Assembly (NCBI RefSeq): GCF_003700275.1
Contig: NZ_RBRE01000035.1
Span: 174,636 to 238,635, forward strand
From: Pseudomonas cichorii
GTDB taxonomy: Bacteria; Pseudomonadota; Gammaproteobacteria; Pseudomonadales; Pseudomonadaceae
Direction: 5' to 3'
DNA: 64,000 nt
A model generated the notes under the pieces. The model worked only from the letters and a program-made list of their open reading frames with translations, ran no database searches and was not told where the DNA came from. Shown piece by piece: positions 29,572-38,607 of this stretch. A program made the translations under genes and the position numbers. Each line of letters starts with the position of its first letter. Position 1 is the stretch's first letter.

Positions 29572-31074
29572 TCAACGGCCGGAGAGCACTTCAGCCATGA
29601 CACCACCGGTTTCGGGGTCAACCGTCACGATTCGGCATTTATCCGGGTCGGCGGCACGGACCCTGGCGATGATCGAGCTCTCGTTGTCGAAGTTGACCCG
29701 CGACTTGCAGTACAGGTTTTGTAAGCCTTTGAGGCTCAGGCCACTGATATCGACCAGCCATTGCATGACCTGCTCGGGAGCGGTCAGGCCCGAGAGCACC
29801 TTGTGCAGGTCCGGCAATGCCACCAGCATCCCCGGATGGCAGGAACGCAGAAAGGCTTCAAGCTCCCGCCCGCGATCCACAAAGGGCGAGAAGATCATGC
29901 ACACCAGTTGCGCCTCGTTCAGGCCAAATCCGTCCTGCGCATAACTGGCGGCCAGCTCACGACGCGATTCGATACGTTCCGGGCCTTCATAGCTATCCAT
30001 GGCCTGCTTGATCAGCCGCGACGGCATCTGTTTCCTGCGCATCAGTACCCGCGCCAGAGACAGGTACTCGGCAATCCCCTCGGCATAGCGACGGCCTTGC
30101 AGGTATTGCGCCTTGAGACCGCGGATATGGGCCATCAGTAGCGGATTGGCGCAGTCCGACTCGCTGAACGCAAAGGCCAGGTCATCGAAGCGAAAGCCCA
30201 GAAACTCAGTCAGCAGATTCCAGTGCTCCTCCACCTTGCAATTGACCAGGTCACAGATACTGATGAATGCCGGGACAACCGCCTGATTGGGATAAACGAT
30301 GGCGCGCGGCGATTTGGCCTCTTCATCGCCTTCGCCATAGAGCTCATGGAAATAAGCCTGACCAATGTTGCCGATGGTTCGCAGGATGCCATTGAGGTTC
30401 TGGCCACTCCAGTTGCCTTTACCCTGCCCCGTGCGCTGGGCGAGACGCATCGCCCAGGTGACGTAGTGTTTCTGCTCTTTGCGCGAGTCGCCACTGACCA
30501 CCGCATCCACACCACTACCCCAGCTCGAAGCCCGGCCCAGAAACTCGGCCAGCCCAAGGTAGCAACGATTACAGAAGGTTGTGCGCCCATCGCCCGCCGT
30601 CAGATGACCGCCAAGCAGCATGTCCGAGCGGTTCTGCTCGCGCCCGGCGCTGGAGAACGGCAGGTCCGGCTCGAAGGTCTGGGTGTATTGATTGTCGACC
30701 ACCAGCATTTCCACCCGCGGATCGTCATACAGGAACAACGCCGAGTAGGTGCGATGGATGTTATCCATCACCGCCTGGGTCATGCCCACATGGCGCATGT
30801 TGGCCACTCGCAGATTGAAGGTCCCGGGCGACCGACCGGCAATACTCAGTTGCGCAGCCCTGAGGAAAGCCAGCGTATAAGCGCTGTCCTTGCCGCCGCC
30901 GAAAGCGATCAACACCTTGAAGCTGGAAATCCGCTCGATACCGCCCGCTGCAACGATCAATCGCTGAATCAAGAGTTGCAGCGCCGTGCGCTCGGCCCTT
31001 GTGAAGTAGCCCAGCAAGCGCTGCAACACTTGCTGGTAGACATAATTCATGGCTTGTTCGTGAATGGAGCTCAT
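29572..31074 (-). CDS. PP-loop ATP-pyrophosphatase family protein, unknown role
   Basis: Protein of 500 residues with an N-type ATP-pyrophosphatase signature FGGGKDS (58-64), a variant of SGGxDS used to adenylate substrates in tRNA thiolation, asparagine synthase-like and PAPS reductase enzymes. A CxxC pair (Cys168-Cys171 in FCNRCYLGLAEFLG) and SGDSRKE (194-200) follow; the former could bind metal or sulfur. The C-terminal half (300-500) is unlike anything I recognise. It leads into the MocR-like gene 87 bases downstream. The substrate is unknown; modification of a peptide, RNA or small metabolite is possible. Confidence 0.7.
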   Translation of the reverse strand: MSSIHEQAMNYVYQQVLQRLLGYFTRAERTALQLLIQRLIVAAGGIERISSFKVLIAFGGGKDSAYTLAFLRAAQLSIAGRSPGTFNLRVANMRHVGMTQAVMDNIHRTYSALFLYDDPRVEMLVVDNQYTQTFEPDLPFSSAGREQNRSDMLLGGHLTAGDGRTTFCNRCYLGLAEFLGRASSWGSGVDAVVSGDSRKEQKHYVTWAMRLAQRTGQGKGNWSGQNLNGILRTIGNIGQAYFHELYGEGDEEAKSPRAIVYPNQAVVPAFISICDLVNCKVEEHWNLLTEFLGFRFDDLAFAFSESDCANPLLMAHIRGLKAQYLQGRRYAEGIAEYLSLARVLMRRKQMPSRLIKQAMDSYEGPERIESRRELAASYAQDGFGLNEAQLVCMIFSPFVDRGRELEAFLRSCHPGMLVALPDLHKVLSGLTAPEQVMQWLVDISGLSLKGLQNLYCKSRVNFDNESSIIARVRAADPDKCRIVTVDPETGGVMAEVLSGR

Positions 31075-31592
31075 ACTTTTTCACCCACCCCTTTATCAAG
31101 GCACGGCACACTACAAGGGCGGCATTTAATATCAGGCTTATACGCGAGTTTATAATCGATCATGACTCATTCCCTGAGTAAGAATTACCAAACTATTATC
31201 GGTATCCCTAAAACAATTACAAGGTACAGTTCAACAGCAAAAGCAATACACCAAGTTTAAACAAAGCCCACTAATAAACATTTGGTTTAATGCGCACCAC
31301 TCCACCCCGCACCCCCCATGCCCGGCCCTGTCGAGCCTGAGCCACCCGGCAAGCGCTCTGGAAACGGGCTACGCATTCACAGCGCTGAAGCGCCCGACAA
31401 AAAATACTTTTCAGGCCGTAGGAAATGCTATTCGATGCCGTGTGTGTCTGACAGACAAATTAAACATAAAGCATCATCACTAAAACTTTTAAAACCTCAT
31501 CACCCAACAACCACTCATCCCGACACGCGGAGAATTCTTTAAACAACTAACTCCGCCTCTGAAAAAGCATCCCGACTGAAACTTTCACCCAT
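31075..31592. other. AT-rich intergenic region before the PP-loop gene
   Basis: About 518 bases without a convincing gene, richer in A and T than its neighbours. It should hold the leftward promoter of the PP-loop gene. An inverted repeat ACTCA (31165-31169), TTCCC, TGAGT (31175-31179) lies about 90 bases upstream of that start and could bind a regulator. A 74-codon plus-strand frame (31318-31542) has no ribosome site or recognisable sequence and I do not call it. Confidence 0.5.
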
Positions 31593-31620
31593 AAAAAAGC
31601 CCTCCGGAACAGGAGGGCTT
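31593..31620 (-). terminator. Intrinsic terminator of the quinone oxidoreductase gene
   Basis: AAAAAAGCCCTCC, loop GGAACA, and GGAGGGCTT make a 9-bp stem. Read leftward it ends in T residues (the A run at 31593-31598), 20 bases beyond the minus-strand oxidoreductase stop. Confidence 0.85.
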
Positions 31621-31640
31621 CAAGGAACTTGTGGCACGGA

Positions 31641-32663
31641 CTACAGCGGATCGATTTCCAGCACTGCGCGTCCGCCAATCGGGCAGGTATCCATGTAACG
31701 GTGGGCCTGAACCACTTGCTCGAACGGGAAGCTGCGAGTCGGCAGCGGCAGCAGGACCCGATCGGCCGTCAACTGATTGATGTCGCGCAAGGCACGTTGC
31801 AGCGCCTCGGCGTCCTGAACGATATCCAGCTCGGGCTTGCCGGTAAAATTGCCCAGGCAATGCACGAAGAACTGGATGTTCTTCTGGAACGCCGCACAGG
31901 CTGGAAACGGTGTCTGGTTGCCACCTTGCAGACCATACAGCACCAGGCTGCCACGCGGCGCCAGCACATCGCCCATGATCGACATCTGCGGACCGCCCAG
32001 ACCATCGAACACGGCATCCACGCCGCGATTGTCGGTGTACTTGTTGATGGCCATGAGCAGATCCTGCTCTTCGGTCACCACCACCTTGTCGGCACCTTGC
32101 GACAGCAGATAATCACGCGCATCGGCAGTTTTGGTCGCCGCGATCACCTTTGCGCCCAGCGCTTTGCCGACCTGCACGAAGCTCGGACCGGAACAGTGAC
32201 TGGCATCCGTGACCAGAACGGTCTGCCCGGCCTTGATCCGTGCCAGATCGACATAGGCAAAGTAGGCAACCAGCATTGGCGTGTAATGCACGCTGGCTTC
32301 GACAGGGCTCAGCACGTCGGGATAACGGGTCAATGCCGAACGCGGCAATACGATGGACTCGCCATACACCGGATGCCGGTTGGCATCGGCAGCCGGAAAG
32401 CTGGCGACCTTGTCGCCAACGGCCAGGTCGCTGACGCCTTCGCCGAGAGCCGTGACGACACCGGCCATCTCGTAGCCCAGGCCAGCAGGCAGACGCGCCT
32501 GGGTGGAAGCAAGATTTTGCCGCCAGAGAACGTCATACCAGCTGACACCGATTGCCTGGACACGCACCTGCACCTCGCCGGGAGCGGGCAGCGCGTCAGG
32601 ATGCTCTTCAACCTTGAGCACCTCGGCCGGGCCGAACTGGTGAAAACGGATCGTGCGGGACAT
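31641..32663 (-). CDS. Zinc-independent quinone oxidoreductase-like dehydrogenase
   Basis: Medium-chain dehydrogenase/reductase of 340 residues, quinone oxidoreductase type. An N-terminal GroES-like domain (PAPGEVQVRVQAIGVSWYDVLWRQ, GYEMAGVVTALGEGV) lacks the zinc ligands of alcohol dehydrogenases. The Rossmann region (ASHCSGPSFVQVGKALGAKVIAATKT) binds NADPH, although the usual AAAGGVG is replaced by ASHCSGP. The MSRTIRFHQFGPAEVLKVEE start is typical. It diverges from a LysR gene across 309 bases and is probably its target. Confidence 0.88.
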   Translation of the reverse strand: MSRTIRFHQFGPAEVLKVEEHPDALPAPGEVQVRVQAIGVSWYDVLWRQNLASTQARLPAGLGYEMAGVVTALGEGVSDLAVGDKVASFPAADANRHPVYGESIVLPRSALTRYPDVLSPVEASVHYTPMLVAYFAYVDLARIKAGQTVLVTDASHCSGPSFVQVGKALGAKVIAATKTADARDYLLSQGADKVVVTEEQDLLMAINKYTDNRGVDAVFDGLGGPQMSIMGDVLAPRGSLVLYGLQGGNQTPFPACAAFQKNIQFFVHCLGNFTGKPELDIVQDAEALQRALRDINQLTADRVLLPLPTRSFPFEQVVQAHRYMDTCPIGGRAVLEIDPL

Positions 32664-32972
32664 TTAGAACCTCGCCTTGTATACCTTGATGCCGTGAACT
32701 CTATCCGGGCTCTGCCGACAACACTATCAGTAGCTATTAATAGTCGACATGCCTGTCATCGATTGTCTCTCATGGGCCGGGCGATAGCGCCTGACAATCC
32801 CTGCAAGCCCGTGTACTCATGGGCGGCCATTGTTGGCATGTCGACGAAACATTGCAACCTGTGTGGACATTTAAGGCGGCACAATGAATTTTCGATGCGC
32901 GTTATCGGCGTTTGCTCGTACTATCGCAACCTCGCAATGCACCAAATCGACAAATGGCCCGAGATACCCCGC
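32664..32972. promoter_or_regulatory. Divergent promoter region of oxidoreductase and lysR
   Basis: The 309-base space holds CTATTAATAG (32734-32743), a perfect 10-bp palindrome about 70 bases before the oxidoreductase start, in a CTATCAGTAGCTATTAATAGTCGAC context with two CTAT/ATAG half-sites. It is a candidate LysR operator. No open reading frame with a ribosome site is seen. Confidence 0.45.
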
Positions 32973-33887
32973 ATGAATCGCAACGACCTGCGTCGCGTCG
33001 ACCTCAATCTGCTCATCGTTTTTGAAACCCTGATGCATGAACGAAGCGTTACTCGTGCGGCCGAGAAGCTGTTTCTCGGACAACCGGCAATCAGCGCAGC
33101 CCTCTCGCGCCTGCGCGGGCTGTTCGATGATCCGCTGTTCGTGCGTACCGGGCGCAGCATGGAACCCACCGCCCGTGCGACGGAAATCTTCGCCCTGCTC
33201 TCCCCGGCGCTGGACTCGATCTCCACGGCAGTCAGCCGCGCCTCGGAGTTCGACCCGGCGACCAGCACCACCGTGTTCCGCATCGGTCTGTCCGACGACG
33301 TCGAATTCGCCCTGCTGCCAACCCTGCTCAAGCGCCTGCGCTCGGAAGCACCGGGCATCGTGCTGGTCATCCGACGAGTCAATTACATCCTGATGCCCGC
33401 CCTGCTGGCCTCTGGCGAAATCTCGGTCGGCGTCAGCTACACCCAGGACCTGCCCGCCAACGCCAAGCGCAAGGTACTGCGCAGGAGCAAGCCGCAACTG
33501 CTGCGCGCCGACTCGATCCCCGGCGCCCTGAGCCTGGACGACTTCTGCACCCGCCCGCACGCCCTGGTGTCATTCGCCGGCGACCTGAGCGGCTTCATCG
33601 ACGAATACCTCGAAGCAATCAACCGCAAACGCCACGTCGTCCTGGCCGTCCCGCAATTCAACGGCCTGGCCACACTCCTGACCGGCACCGACATCATCGC
33701 CACCGTGCCGGACTATGCGGCGCAGGTGTTGACGGCGGCTGGCGGGGTTCGTGCGGAGGATCTGCCGTTGGAGACGCAGACGTTTGAACTGCATATGGCC
33801 TGGCGCGGGGCGCAGGATAATGATCCGGGGGAAAGGTGGTTGAGGTCGCGGATTCAGATGTTTTTTGGGGATCCTGAGAGTCTTTAG
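32973..33887 (+). CDS. LysR family regulator, 3' end is an integration site
   Basis: Regulator of 304 residues. The helix-turn-helix covers 1-65 (MNRNDLRRVDLNLLIVFETL, VTRAAEKLFLGQPAISAALSRL), and the LysR substrate domain follows from about 95, with a NodD/PnbR-like feel. It probably controls the divergent oxidoreductase. Start 32973 is chosen over 32939 by homology to the usual LysR N-terminus. The C-terminal codons MFFGDPESL-stop are repeated at 43683 and 52077, which marks this gene end as the attachment site of two islands. In spite of this the reading frame is intact. Confidence 0.88.
   Translation: MNRNDLRRVDLNLLIVFETLMHERSVTRAAEKLFLGQPAISAALSRLRGLFDDPLFVRTGRSMEPTARATEIFALLSPALDSISTAVSRASEFDPATSTTVFRIGLSDDVEFALLPTLLKRLRSEAPGIVLVIRRVNYILMPALLASGEISVGVSYTQDLPANAKRKVLRRSKPQLLRADSIPGALSLDDFCTRPHALVSFAGDLSGFIDEYLEAINRKRHVVLAVPQFNGLATLLTGTDIIATVPDYAAQVLTAAGGVRAEDLPLETQTFELHMAWRGAQDNDPGERWLRSRIQMFFGDPESL
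33858..33887 (+). repeat. Attachment-site copy A (3' end of lysR)
   Basis: The last ten LysR codons (33858-33887) recur at 43683-43712 (23 of 30 bases identical) and 52077-52106 (22 of 30). Most differences are synonymous and the stop is kept, as expected if each integration rebuilt the gene end from the incoming element. An arm-like TGGGGGCA lies downstream at 33973-33980. Confidence 0.75.
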
Positions 33888-33994
33888 ACGTCGTCTGGCA
33901 GGCTGTTCGGCTGATCATTTCTGCCTTTCCACAAACCATGGAGCTCCATTCATTTCCGGTGGTTTGCTACATTGGGGGCACATCTGAGGGCATG

Positions 33995-34106
33995 CTTTGG
34001 ATGGTTTGAAAAGGATGCCCCCAACCTAAGGCCAAGCAGGCTATTGATGAGGATAGCTCTGACCGGACTCTCTGTGAGTTGCTATACCGGCCTGAGATTT
34101 TCAGCG
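33995..34106. repeat. Repeat R, first copy (left of HXS system)
   Basis: A 112-base sequence from CTTTGGATGGTTTGAAAAGG, repeated at 43144-43254 in the same orientation at about 75-80 percent identity with one indel. The second copy has an open frame through it (HSLDGLKRIPQPEAKQTIDE and on), while this copy is frameshifted at ATGCCCCCAACC. It lies in the 368-base gap between the LysR gene and hxsD, and looks like a decayed gene end shared by both island edges. Confidence 0.7.
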
Positions 34107-34255
34107 AAACGGTGAACATGCAGCCGATGAACATTTGATGATTCTTCGCATTCACACTGAATAGATGCGTGCAAATGTAAAAAATTATGATGGCATAATG
34201 CCTCGGAAAGCGGCAATATCCACACGTTCCCAACGGATTTTAAGGAGCGGTTCCG

Positions 34256-34555
34256 ATGACATGGCCAGTCACGCTGAAGCTCGATATCTCAGCCTACCCG
34301 CTCAGCGTGGTGCAACGCGCCGCTTATTCACTGGCCGACACTGTCGCAATCCAGATCGGTATTGAAGCCAATCAAATTAGCCTCACGGCCCACCCCGCTG
34401 AAGCAAGGTTAACGCTTTCCCCGGAGCAGGCTCACTCACTGATCCTCCAGCACCTGAACGACTTCGCCCTGCGCGACCATATCAACCGCGAAACAGCAGG
34501 GTTACGTGAAATCCTGGCCCGAGCCGCGCTCGCTGGATGTGGGATTTCCCAGTGA
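34256..34555 (+). CDS. hxsD: His-Xaa-Ser system protein HxsD
   Basis: Protein of 99 residues, first of the HXS gene set. HxsD is a small partner protein of the radical SAM maturases, of unknown exact role. It matches the family in size and in the HDLRDxI-like stretch FALRDHINRETAGLREILARAAL at the C-terminus. AAGGAG lies just before ATG 34256. The stop overlaps hxsB, so the two are translationally coupled. The family assignment is from memory of TIGR03976-type proteins plus strong context. Confidence 0.88.
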   Translation: MTWPVTLKLDISAYPLSVVQRAAYSLADTVAIQIGIEANQISLTAHPAEARLTLSPEQAHSLILQHLNDFALRDHINRETAGLREILARAALAGCGISQ

Positions 34556-36039
34556 CACTAATTGCGACAGACGCCAAGCACTACCGCTTGCTGCCTTTTC
34601 GATTCATGCGCATGAACACGGGACAAGACCGTGACATCCTACTCACCTCCGATACCGGTGAGTACATGCACGTGAACGACGCGCAATTACGAGCCCTCAG
34701 TTACTTCGACGTTCAAGCAAGTACGCCTTTTTACAAGGACCTGCTGGCCCGCCACTTCATCTACGAATCAGGTCGCCACGACCCGTTCCCGGAAATGGCC
34801 GCGCAGTATCGCAGCCGCAAAGACTTCCTCTTCCAGGGCCCTGCACTGCACTTGTTCGTGGTTACATTGCGCTGCAACCACACCTGCCAGTACTGCCAGG
34901 TGTCGCGGGCCCCTCTGGGCGGATCCGGCCACGACCTGTCGGAAGCGGATGCACAGGCGGCGGTCGATCGCCTGTTCGAATCGAACGCTCCCGCCCTGAC
35001 TGTGGAGTTTCAGGGTGGCGAACCGCTTCTGGCCTTCGGGCGCGTCCGCCAGATTGTCGAATGGGTCGTTGAACGGAACGTGGTCGAACAACGGGATATC
35101 CAGTTCGTCATTACCACCACGCTGCACCACCTGACGGAGGAAATACTCGACTTCGCAGAACAAAATCGCATCCAGTTTTCCACCTCGCTCGATGGGCCGG
35201 CGCCCTTGCACAATGCCAACCGCCCTACCCCGTCACGAGACTCCTACGAACGCACTGTAAAAGGCATCCAGTGGGTCCGTGAGCGCCTTGGCCATGATGC
35301 AGTTTCCGCGCTGACCACGCTGACTTCAAGAAGCCTCGAACAACCTGAAGCGATCATCGATGAGTATGTAAACCAGGGCTTCTCCAGCATCTCGCTTCGG
35401 CCTTTGAGCCCCTATGGGTTTGCCACCAAGAGTGCCCATCGACTTGATTACCCTATTGAGCGATACCTGGCCTTCTACAAGAAGGCACTGGCCTATTTGC
35501 TGCTTATCAACCAACAGGGCGTATACCTTTCAGAGAGTTATACGAGCCTGTTGCTGAAGAATATCCTGACACCCTTCTCCTCCGGCTATGTAGACCTGCG
35601 CTCCCCCGCTGGCGCAGGCACTGCGGCGCTGGTCTACAACTATGACGGTTACGTCTATCCCTCGGACGAAGCCCGAATGTTGCTGGAGATGGGTGAAGAC
35701 GGCTTGAGGCTCGGCACCGTGCAGCAACCCTTGTCTGAATTACTCGCATCGCCCGTTATGAATGCGTTGCTCGCCAGTGGTGTAGCAGAGGCGCTGCCGG
35801 GCTGCTCCGATTGCGCACTTGTCCCGTACTGCGGTGCTGACCCCATCGAACACTACGCCCGTCAATCTGACCCGATCGGACACCGAGTGTTCAGCAGCTT
35901 CTGCAAGAAGAACATGGGGCTGCTGAAGCATCTTTTCGGCCTGCTTTGCGATGGCGACGACAACGTGCAGAGAGTGCTGCTGTCTTGGTTGAGCAGGCGC
36001 TCTTACAACGATGTTCGATTTCCGGGTTACAGGGGCTGA
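34537..36039 (+). CDS. hxsB: His-Xaa-Ser system radical SAM maturase HxsB
   Basis: Radical SAM enzyme of 500 residues, predicted to use S-adenosylmethionine and Fe-S clusters to modify the HxsA repeat peptide. The SAM cluster motif CxxxCxxC is Cys113, Cys117, Cys120 (RCNHTCQYC). The C-terminal SPASM-like region has Cys423, Cys426, Cys432 and Cys456 (GCSDCALVPYCGADP). The N-terminus YRLLPFRFMRMN and LLTSDTGEYM suit HxsB. The frame opens at ATG 34537 inside hxsD; GTG 34552 overlapping the hxsD stop as GTGA is an equally good start. HxsC follows. Confidence 0.92.
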   Translation: MWDFPVTLIATDAKHYRLLPFRFMRMNTGQDRDILLTSDTGEYMHVNDAQLRALSYFDVQASTPFYKDLLARHFIYESGRHDPFPEMAAQYRSRKDFLFQGPALHLFVVTLRCNHTCQYCQVSRAPLGGSGHDLSEADAQAAVDRLFESNAPALTVEFQGGEPLLAFGRVRQIVEWVVERNVVEQRDIQFVITTTLHHLTEEILDFAEQNRIQFSTSLDGPAPLHNANRPTPSRDSYERTVKGIQWVRERLGHDAVSALTTLTSRSLEQPEAIIDEYVNQGFSSISLRPLSPYGFATKSAHRLDYPIERYLAFYKKALAYLLLINQQGVYLSESYTSLLLKNILTPFSSGYVDLRSPAGAGTAALVYNYDGYVYPSDEARMLLEMGEDGLRLGTVQQPLSELLASPVMNALLASGVAEALPGCSDCALVPYCGADPIEHYARQSDPIGHRVFSSFCKKNMGLLKHLFGLLCDGDDNVQRVLLSWLSRRSYNDVRFPGYRG

Positions 36040-36044
36040 CGGCG

Positions 36045-37274
36045 ATGCTGCGCAAAGATACCCGCTTCGAAATCCATCACCTGAATGAGCCGAAACTGCT
36101 CAAAGTCATCACTCTGGATGAATTCATCGAACAAGGCCTGGCTGTTTGTGCCGGAAGCGCTGAATTCGGTGACCTGCTGCTTTGGCTGCCAAACGAAGAA
36201 CGGCTACGGAGCCCGCATCTGCTCTCATTACCAGTGGGTGGATTCCTGATCCCGGAGCCATTGATCGGAGACTTCGACAGCGCGCGGCCACACCTGCACA
36301 CCCCAAAAGATACGGATGTCGTGCAGCCCGGCGATGTCATTGCCATCACACCAGGCAACGCGTTGGTGCGAGTGCTCTATCGACGAGGCTCAGACAGCAA
36401 CCTGCTGTTCATGACCGACCGTTGCAACAGCCTCTGCCTGATGTGCTCGCAGCCGCCCAAAGATATCGATGACCGTTGGCACATCGAGGAGAACCTACGG
36501 CTGATCGACCTGATGGACCCGGGCGAGGAAAACCTGGGAATCAGCGGCGGAGAACCAACGCTTTATCGCGACGGTTTGCTCGAAATCCTGGCCAAGTGCA
36601 AAGCCGTTTTGCCGCAGAAATCCATTCATGTGCTCAGCAACGGGCGTCTGTTCCAAGACCCAAGCTGGATCGCAGCGATCTCTACCATCGGCCACCCTCA
36701 GTTGAGCTGGGGCATCCCGCTTTATGCAGACAATGCCGAAGACCATGACCATGTGGTGCAGGCTCCAGGCGCTTTCAGCGAAACCCTGCAAGGTCTTTAC
36801 AACCTGGCCCGCGCCAACCAGATCATCGAGATACGCGTGGTGCTCAATCGCCTGACCACGCCACGCTTGCCCGAACTCGCTCACTACGTATTCAGGAACC
36901 TGCCCTTCGTGCGGCATGTTGCGCTGATGGGTATCGAGAGTACCGGCCTGGCCAGGAAAAACTACGAAGAACTGTGGATTGACCCGCTGGACTATCAGGA
37001 GTCGTTGAGCCAGGCCGTGTATTTCCTGTTCAACCGCGGAGTGCCGGTTTCGATCTACAACTTGCCCCTGTGCCTGATCCCGGCCCACCTCTCGCGTTTC
37101 GCCCGCCAGAGCATCTCAGACTGGAAGAATCTGTTCATCGATACATGCCAACAATGCGCTGCCGTCAAACATTGCTCTGGCTTCTTCAAATCCCACACCG
37201 ACCGCTGGCAGAGCCGCGGCGTACAACTACTATCGACCGAGGCCTTTAGCGCCTATGCAAGGAGTGCACAGTGA
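36045..37274 (+). CDS. hxsC: His-Xaa-Ser system radical SAM maturase HxsC
   Basis: Second radical SAM enzyme of the system, 409 residues from ATG 36045. The SAM motif is Cys127, Cys131, Cys134 (TDRCNSLCLMCSQPP). The C-terminal Cys368, Cys371, Cys377 (CQQCAAVKHCSG) may hold another cluster. ISGGEPTLY is the GGEP SAM-amine motif. It starts 6 bases after the hxsB stop, and its stop overlaps the GTG of hxsA. An in-frame extension to 35946 inside hxsB has no ribosome site. HxsB and HxsC are expected to act together on HxsA. Confidence 0.92.
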   Translation: MLRKDTRFEIHHLNEPKLLKVITLDEFIEQGLAVCAGSAEFGDLLLWLPNEERLRSPHLLSLPVGGFLIPEPLIGDFDSARPHLHTPKDTDVVQPGDVIAITPGNALVRVLYRRGSDSNLLFMTDRCNSLCLMCSQPPKDIDDRWHIEENLRLIDLMDPGEENLGISGGEPTLYRDGLLEILAKCKAVLPQKSIHVLSNGRLFQDPSWIAAISTIGHPQLSWGIPLYADNAEDHDHVVQAPGAFSETLQGLYNLARANQIIEIRVVLNRLTTPRLPELAHYVFRNLPFVRHVALMGIESTGLARKNYEELWIDPLDYQESLSQAVYFLFNRGVPVSIYNLPLCLIPAHLSRFARQSISDWKNLFIDTCQQCAAVKHCSGFFKSHTDRWQSRGVQLLSTEAFSAYARSAQ

Positions 37275-37873
37275 AATTGCTCGACCGCTGGAAAGTTCTG
37301 ATCAGTGGGATCAGTCTGCTGCCAATAGCAGGTACCACCCTGGCACAGGCGGGCCATCTGCAACTCGCCGATGCGAACTGGCAACCCAACGATAAACTAC
37401 AGCCCCCGGTATTTGCCGATACGCTCAATGCGCCAGACACCGTCAACATCTATGCGGCACATCGCTCGCACAGTTCACACCGATCCCACAGTTCGCATAG
37501 TTCTCACTACAGCGGCTCGGGTGGCTATAGCGCACCTCGCTACTACAGTCCACCCGCTACCAGTACCCGAAGCTACAGCGCGCCGAGTGCTTCGAGCAGC
37601 ACCTCAAGCAGCAACAGTCTTTATAAGTCGTCTGGCACTACCAGCGGGACAAGTTCGAGCACTAGCCGCGCGACCAATGAGCAAAAAAGCAACCTGGTCA
37701 TCCGTGTGCAGACCGCGCTGATGGTGCGCCAGTATTATCAAGGCACCATTGATGGCGTGATGGGCAAGGCGACACGTGGTGCGTTGATGGCCTTTCAGAT
37801 AGACAGTGGGCTGACCGTGAATGGCCGGATGGATACGCCATCGCTGAATGCGTTGGGTATCAAGATTCCATAA
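37271..37873 (+). CDS. hxsA: His-Xaa-Ser repeat protein HxsA (modified peptide precursor)
   Basis: Predicted substrate of HxsB and HxsC, 200 residues. A signal peptide (1 to about 27) is followed by six tandem His-Xaa-Ser triplets at residues 64-81 (HRSHSSHRSHSSHSSHYS), then a Ser/Thr/Tyr-rich linker to about 130 and a peptidoglycan-binding domain (RVQTALMVRQYYQGTIDGVM, ATRGALMAFQ). The modified repeat is thus exported and held at the cell wall. The start is GTG 37271, with AAGGAG at 37259-37264 and overlapping the hxsC stop. The chemical nature of the modification is not known. Confidence 0.9.
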   Translation: MKLLDRWKVLISGISLLPIAGTTLAQAGHLQLADANWQPNDKLQPPVFADTLNAPDTVNIYAAHRSHSSHRSHSSHSSHYSGSGGYSAPRYYSPPATSTRSYSAPSASSSTSSSNSLYKSSGTTSGTSSSTSRATNEQKSNLVIRVQTALMVRQYYQGTIDGVMGKATRGALMAFQIDSGLTVNGRMDTPSLNALGIKIP

Positions 37874-37924
37874 GTCGCTTCAGGTTAAATCTAGCGTCCG
37901 TTCAGCAATAAAGGAAATTACCCC

Positions 37925-38386
37925 ATGCAGCACATCATTCAAGTCGACAATACTCTCTGGGCATTGATCAGCCGCCTGCAAGGCAAGGAACTGCAAACAC
38001 CATCGCGTGGCGCCCGTTTCCGGATCACGACCGTTGATGCAAATCGCGTTGTGATTGAGACCGGATCGGAAGACTCGCAGTTGGCGCTGACTCGGGCAGC
38101 TTTCCAGCAAACGTTGGACTACCTCGCCGGTAACAATCATTTCGGCCAAGCACACGCTGTGGAAATCAGTTCCAACCATACGTACGAAAAAACCGGCCCT
38201 CTTTGCCGGGTGACTCGTTACAGAGCAGAAGGCAAGGCGGGCCCTACCAACATCACCTACATTCTGCCGATTCTGGAGCAGTGCCAGGCAGTCGGCTGGA
38301 GAAGCGCCCAAGACAACTTCAACTTCGGCGTTCCTCGTCTGTGGGATCTTGCGGGTCAGTCTGGCCGAAGAATACCCCCCTCCTGA
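37925..38386 (+). CDS. Unknown protein downstream of the HXS genes
   Basis: Protein of 153 residues (MQHIIQVDNTLWALISRLQG), soluble, with no signal peptide and no recognised domain. A short alpha/beta region (ITTVDANRVVIETGSEDSQLAL, then FGQAHAVEISSN) and a tail rich in Tyr/Trp/Gly are seen. It lies 51 bases after hxsA on the same strand with AAGGAAA nearby, so it may belong to the HXS operon. I do not recognise the family. Confidence 0.6.
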   Translation: MQHIIQVDNTLWALISRLQGKELQTPSRGARFRITTVDANRVVIETGSEDSQLALTRAAFQQTLDYLAGNNHFGQAHAVEISSNHTYEKTGPLCRVTRYRAEGKAGPTNITYILPILEQCQAVGWRSAQDNFNFGVPRLWDLAGQSGRRIPPS

Positions 38387-38607
38387 GGCAGCGCATGGAC
38401 GATTCACTCAGCAGATTTTTTTGTGCCCCTTTGCTGATTAGCACACTGCTGTCCGCCCTTTAGCAGTATGTATACGACCATTTACATCAAACATCTGGAC
38501 GCGGCGCTCAAGAAGCAAGATTGCTTTCTTGCCCTGCTTAAACTATCGCCAATTAGATAATCGCCTAATACAGAACCGCACAAACAAACATTTAGAATGA
38601 GCCCCAC

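Noticed and set aside
31629..32972. Extension of the LysR frame upstream to 31629
   Set aside because: It runs antisense through the oxidoreductase gene; the LysR N-terminus clearly starts at MNRNDLRRVD.
37461..37516. Short tandem DNA repeats that could suggest CRISPR
   Set aside because: They encode the in-frame His-Xaa-Ser triplets of HxsA; unit length is 9 bases and there are no spacers.
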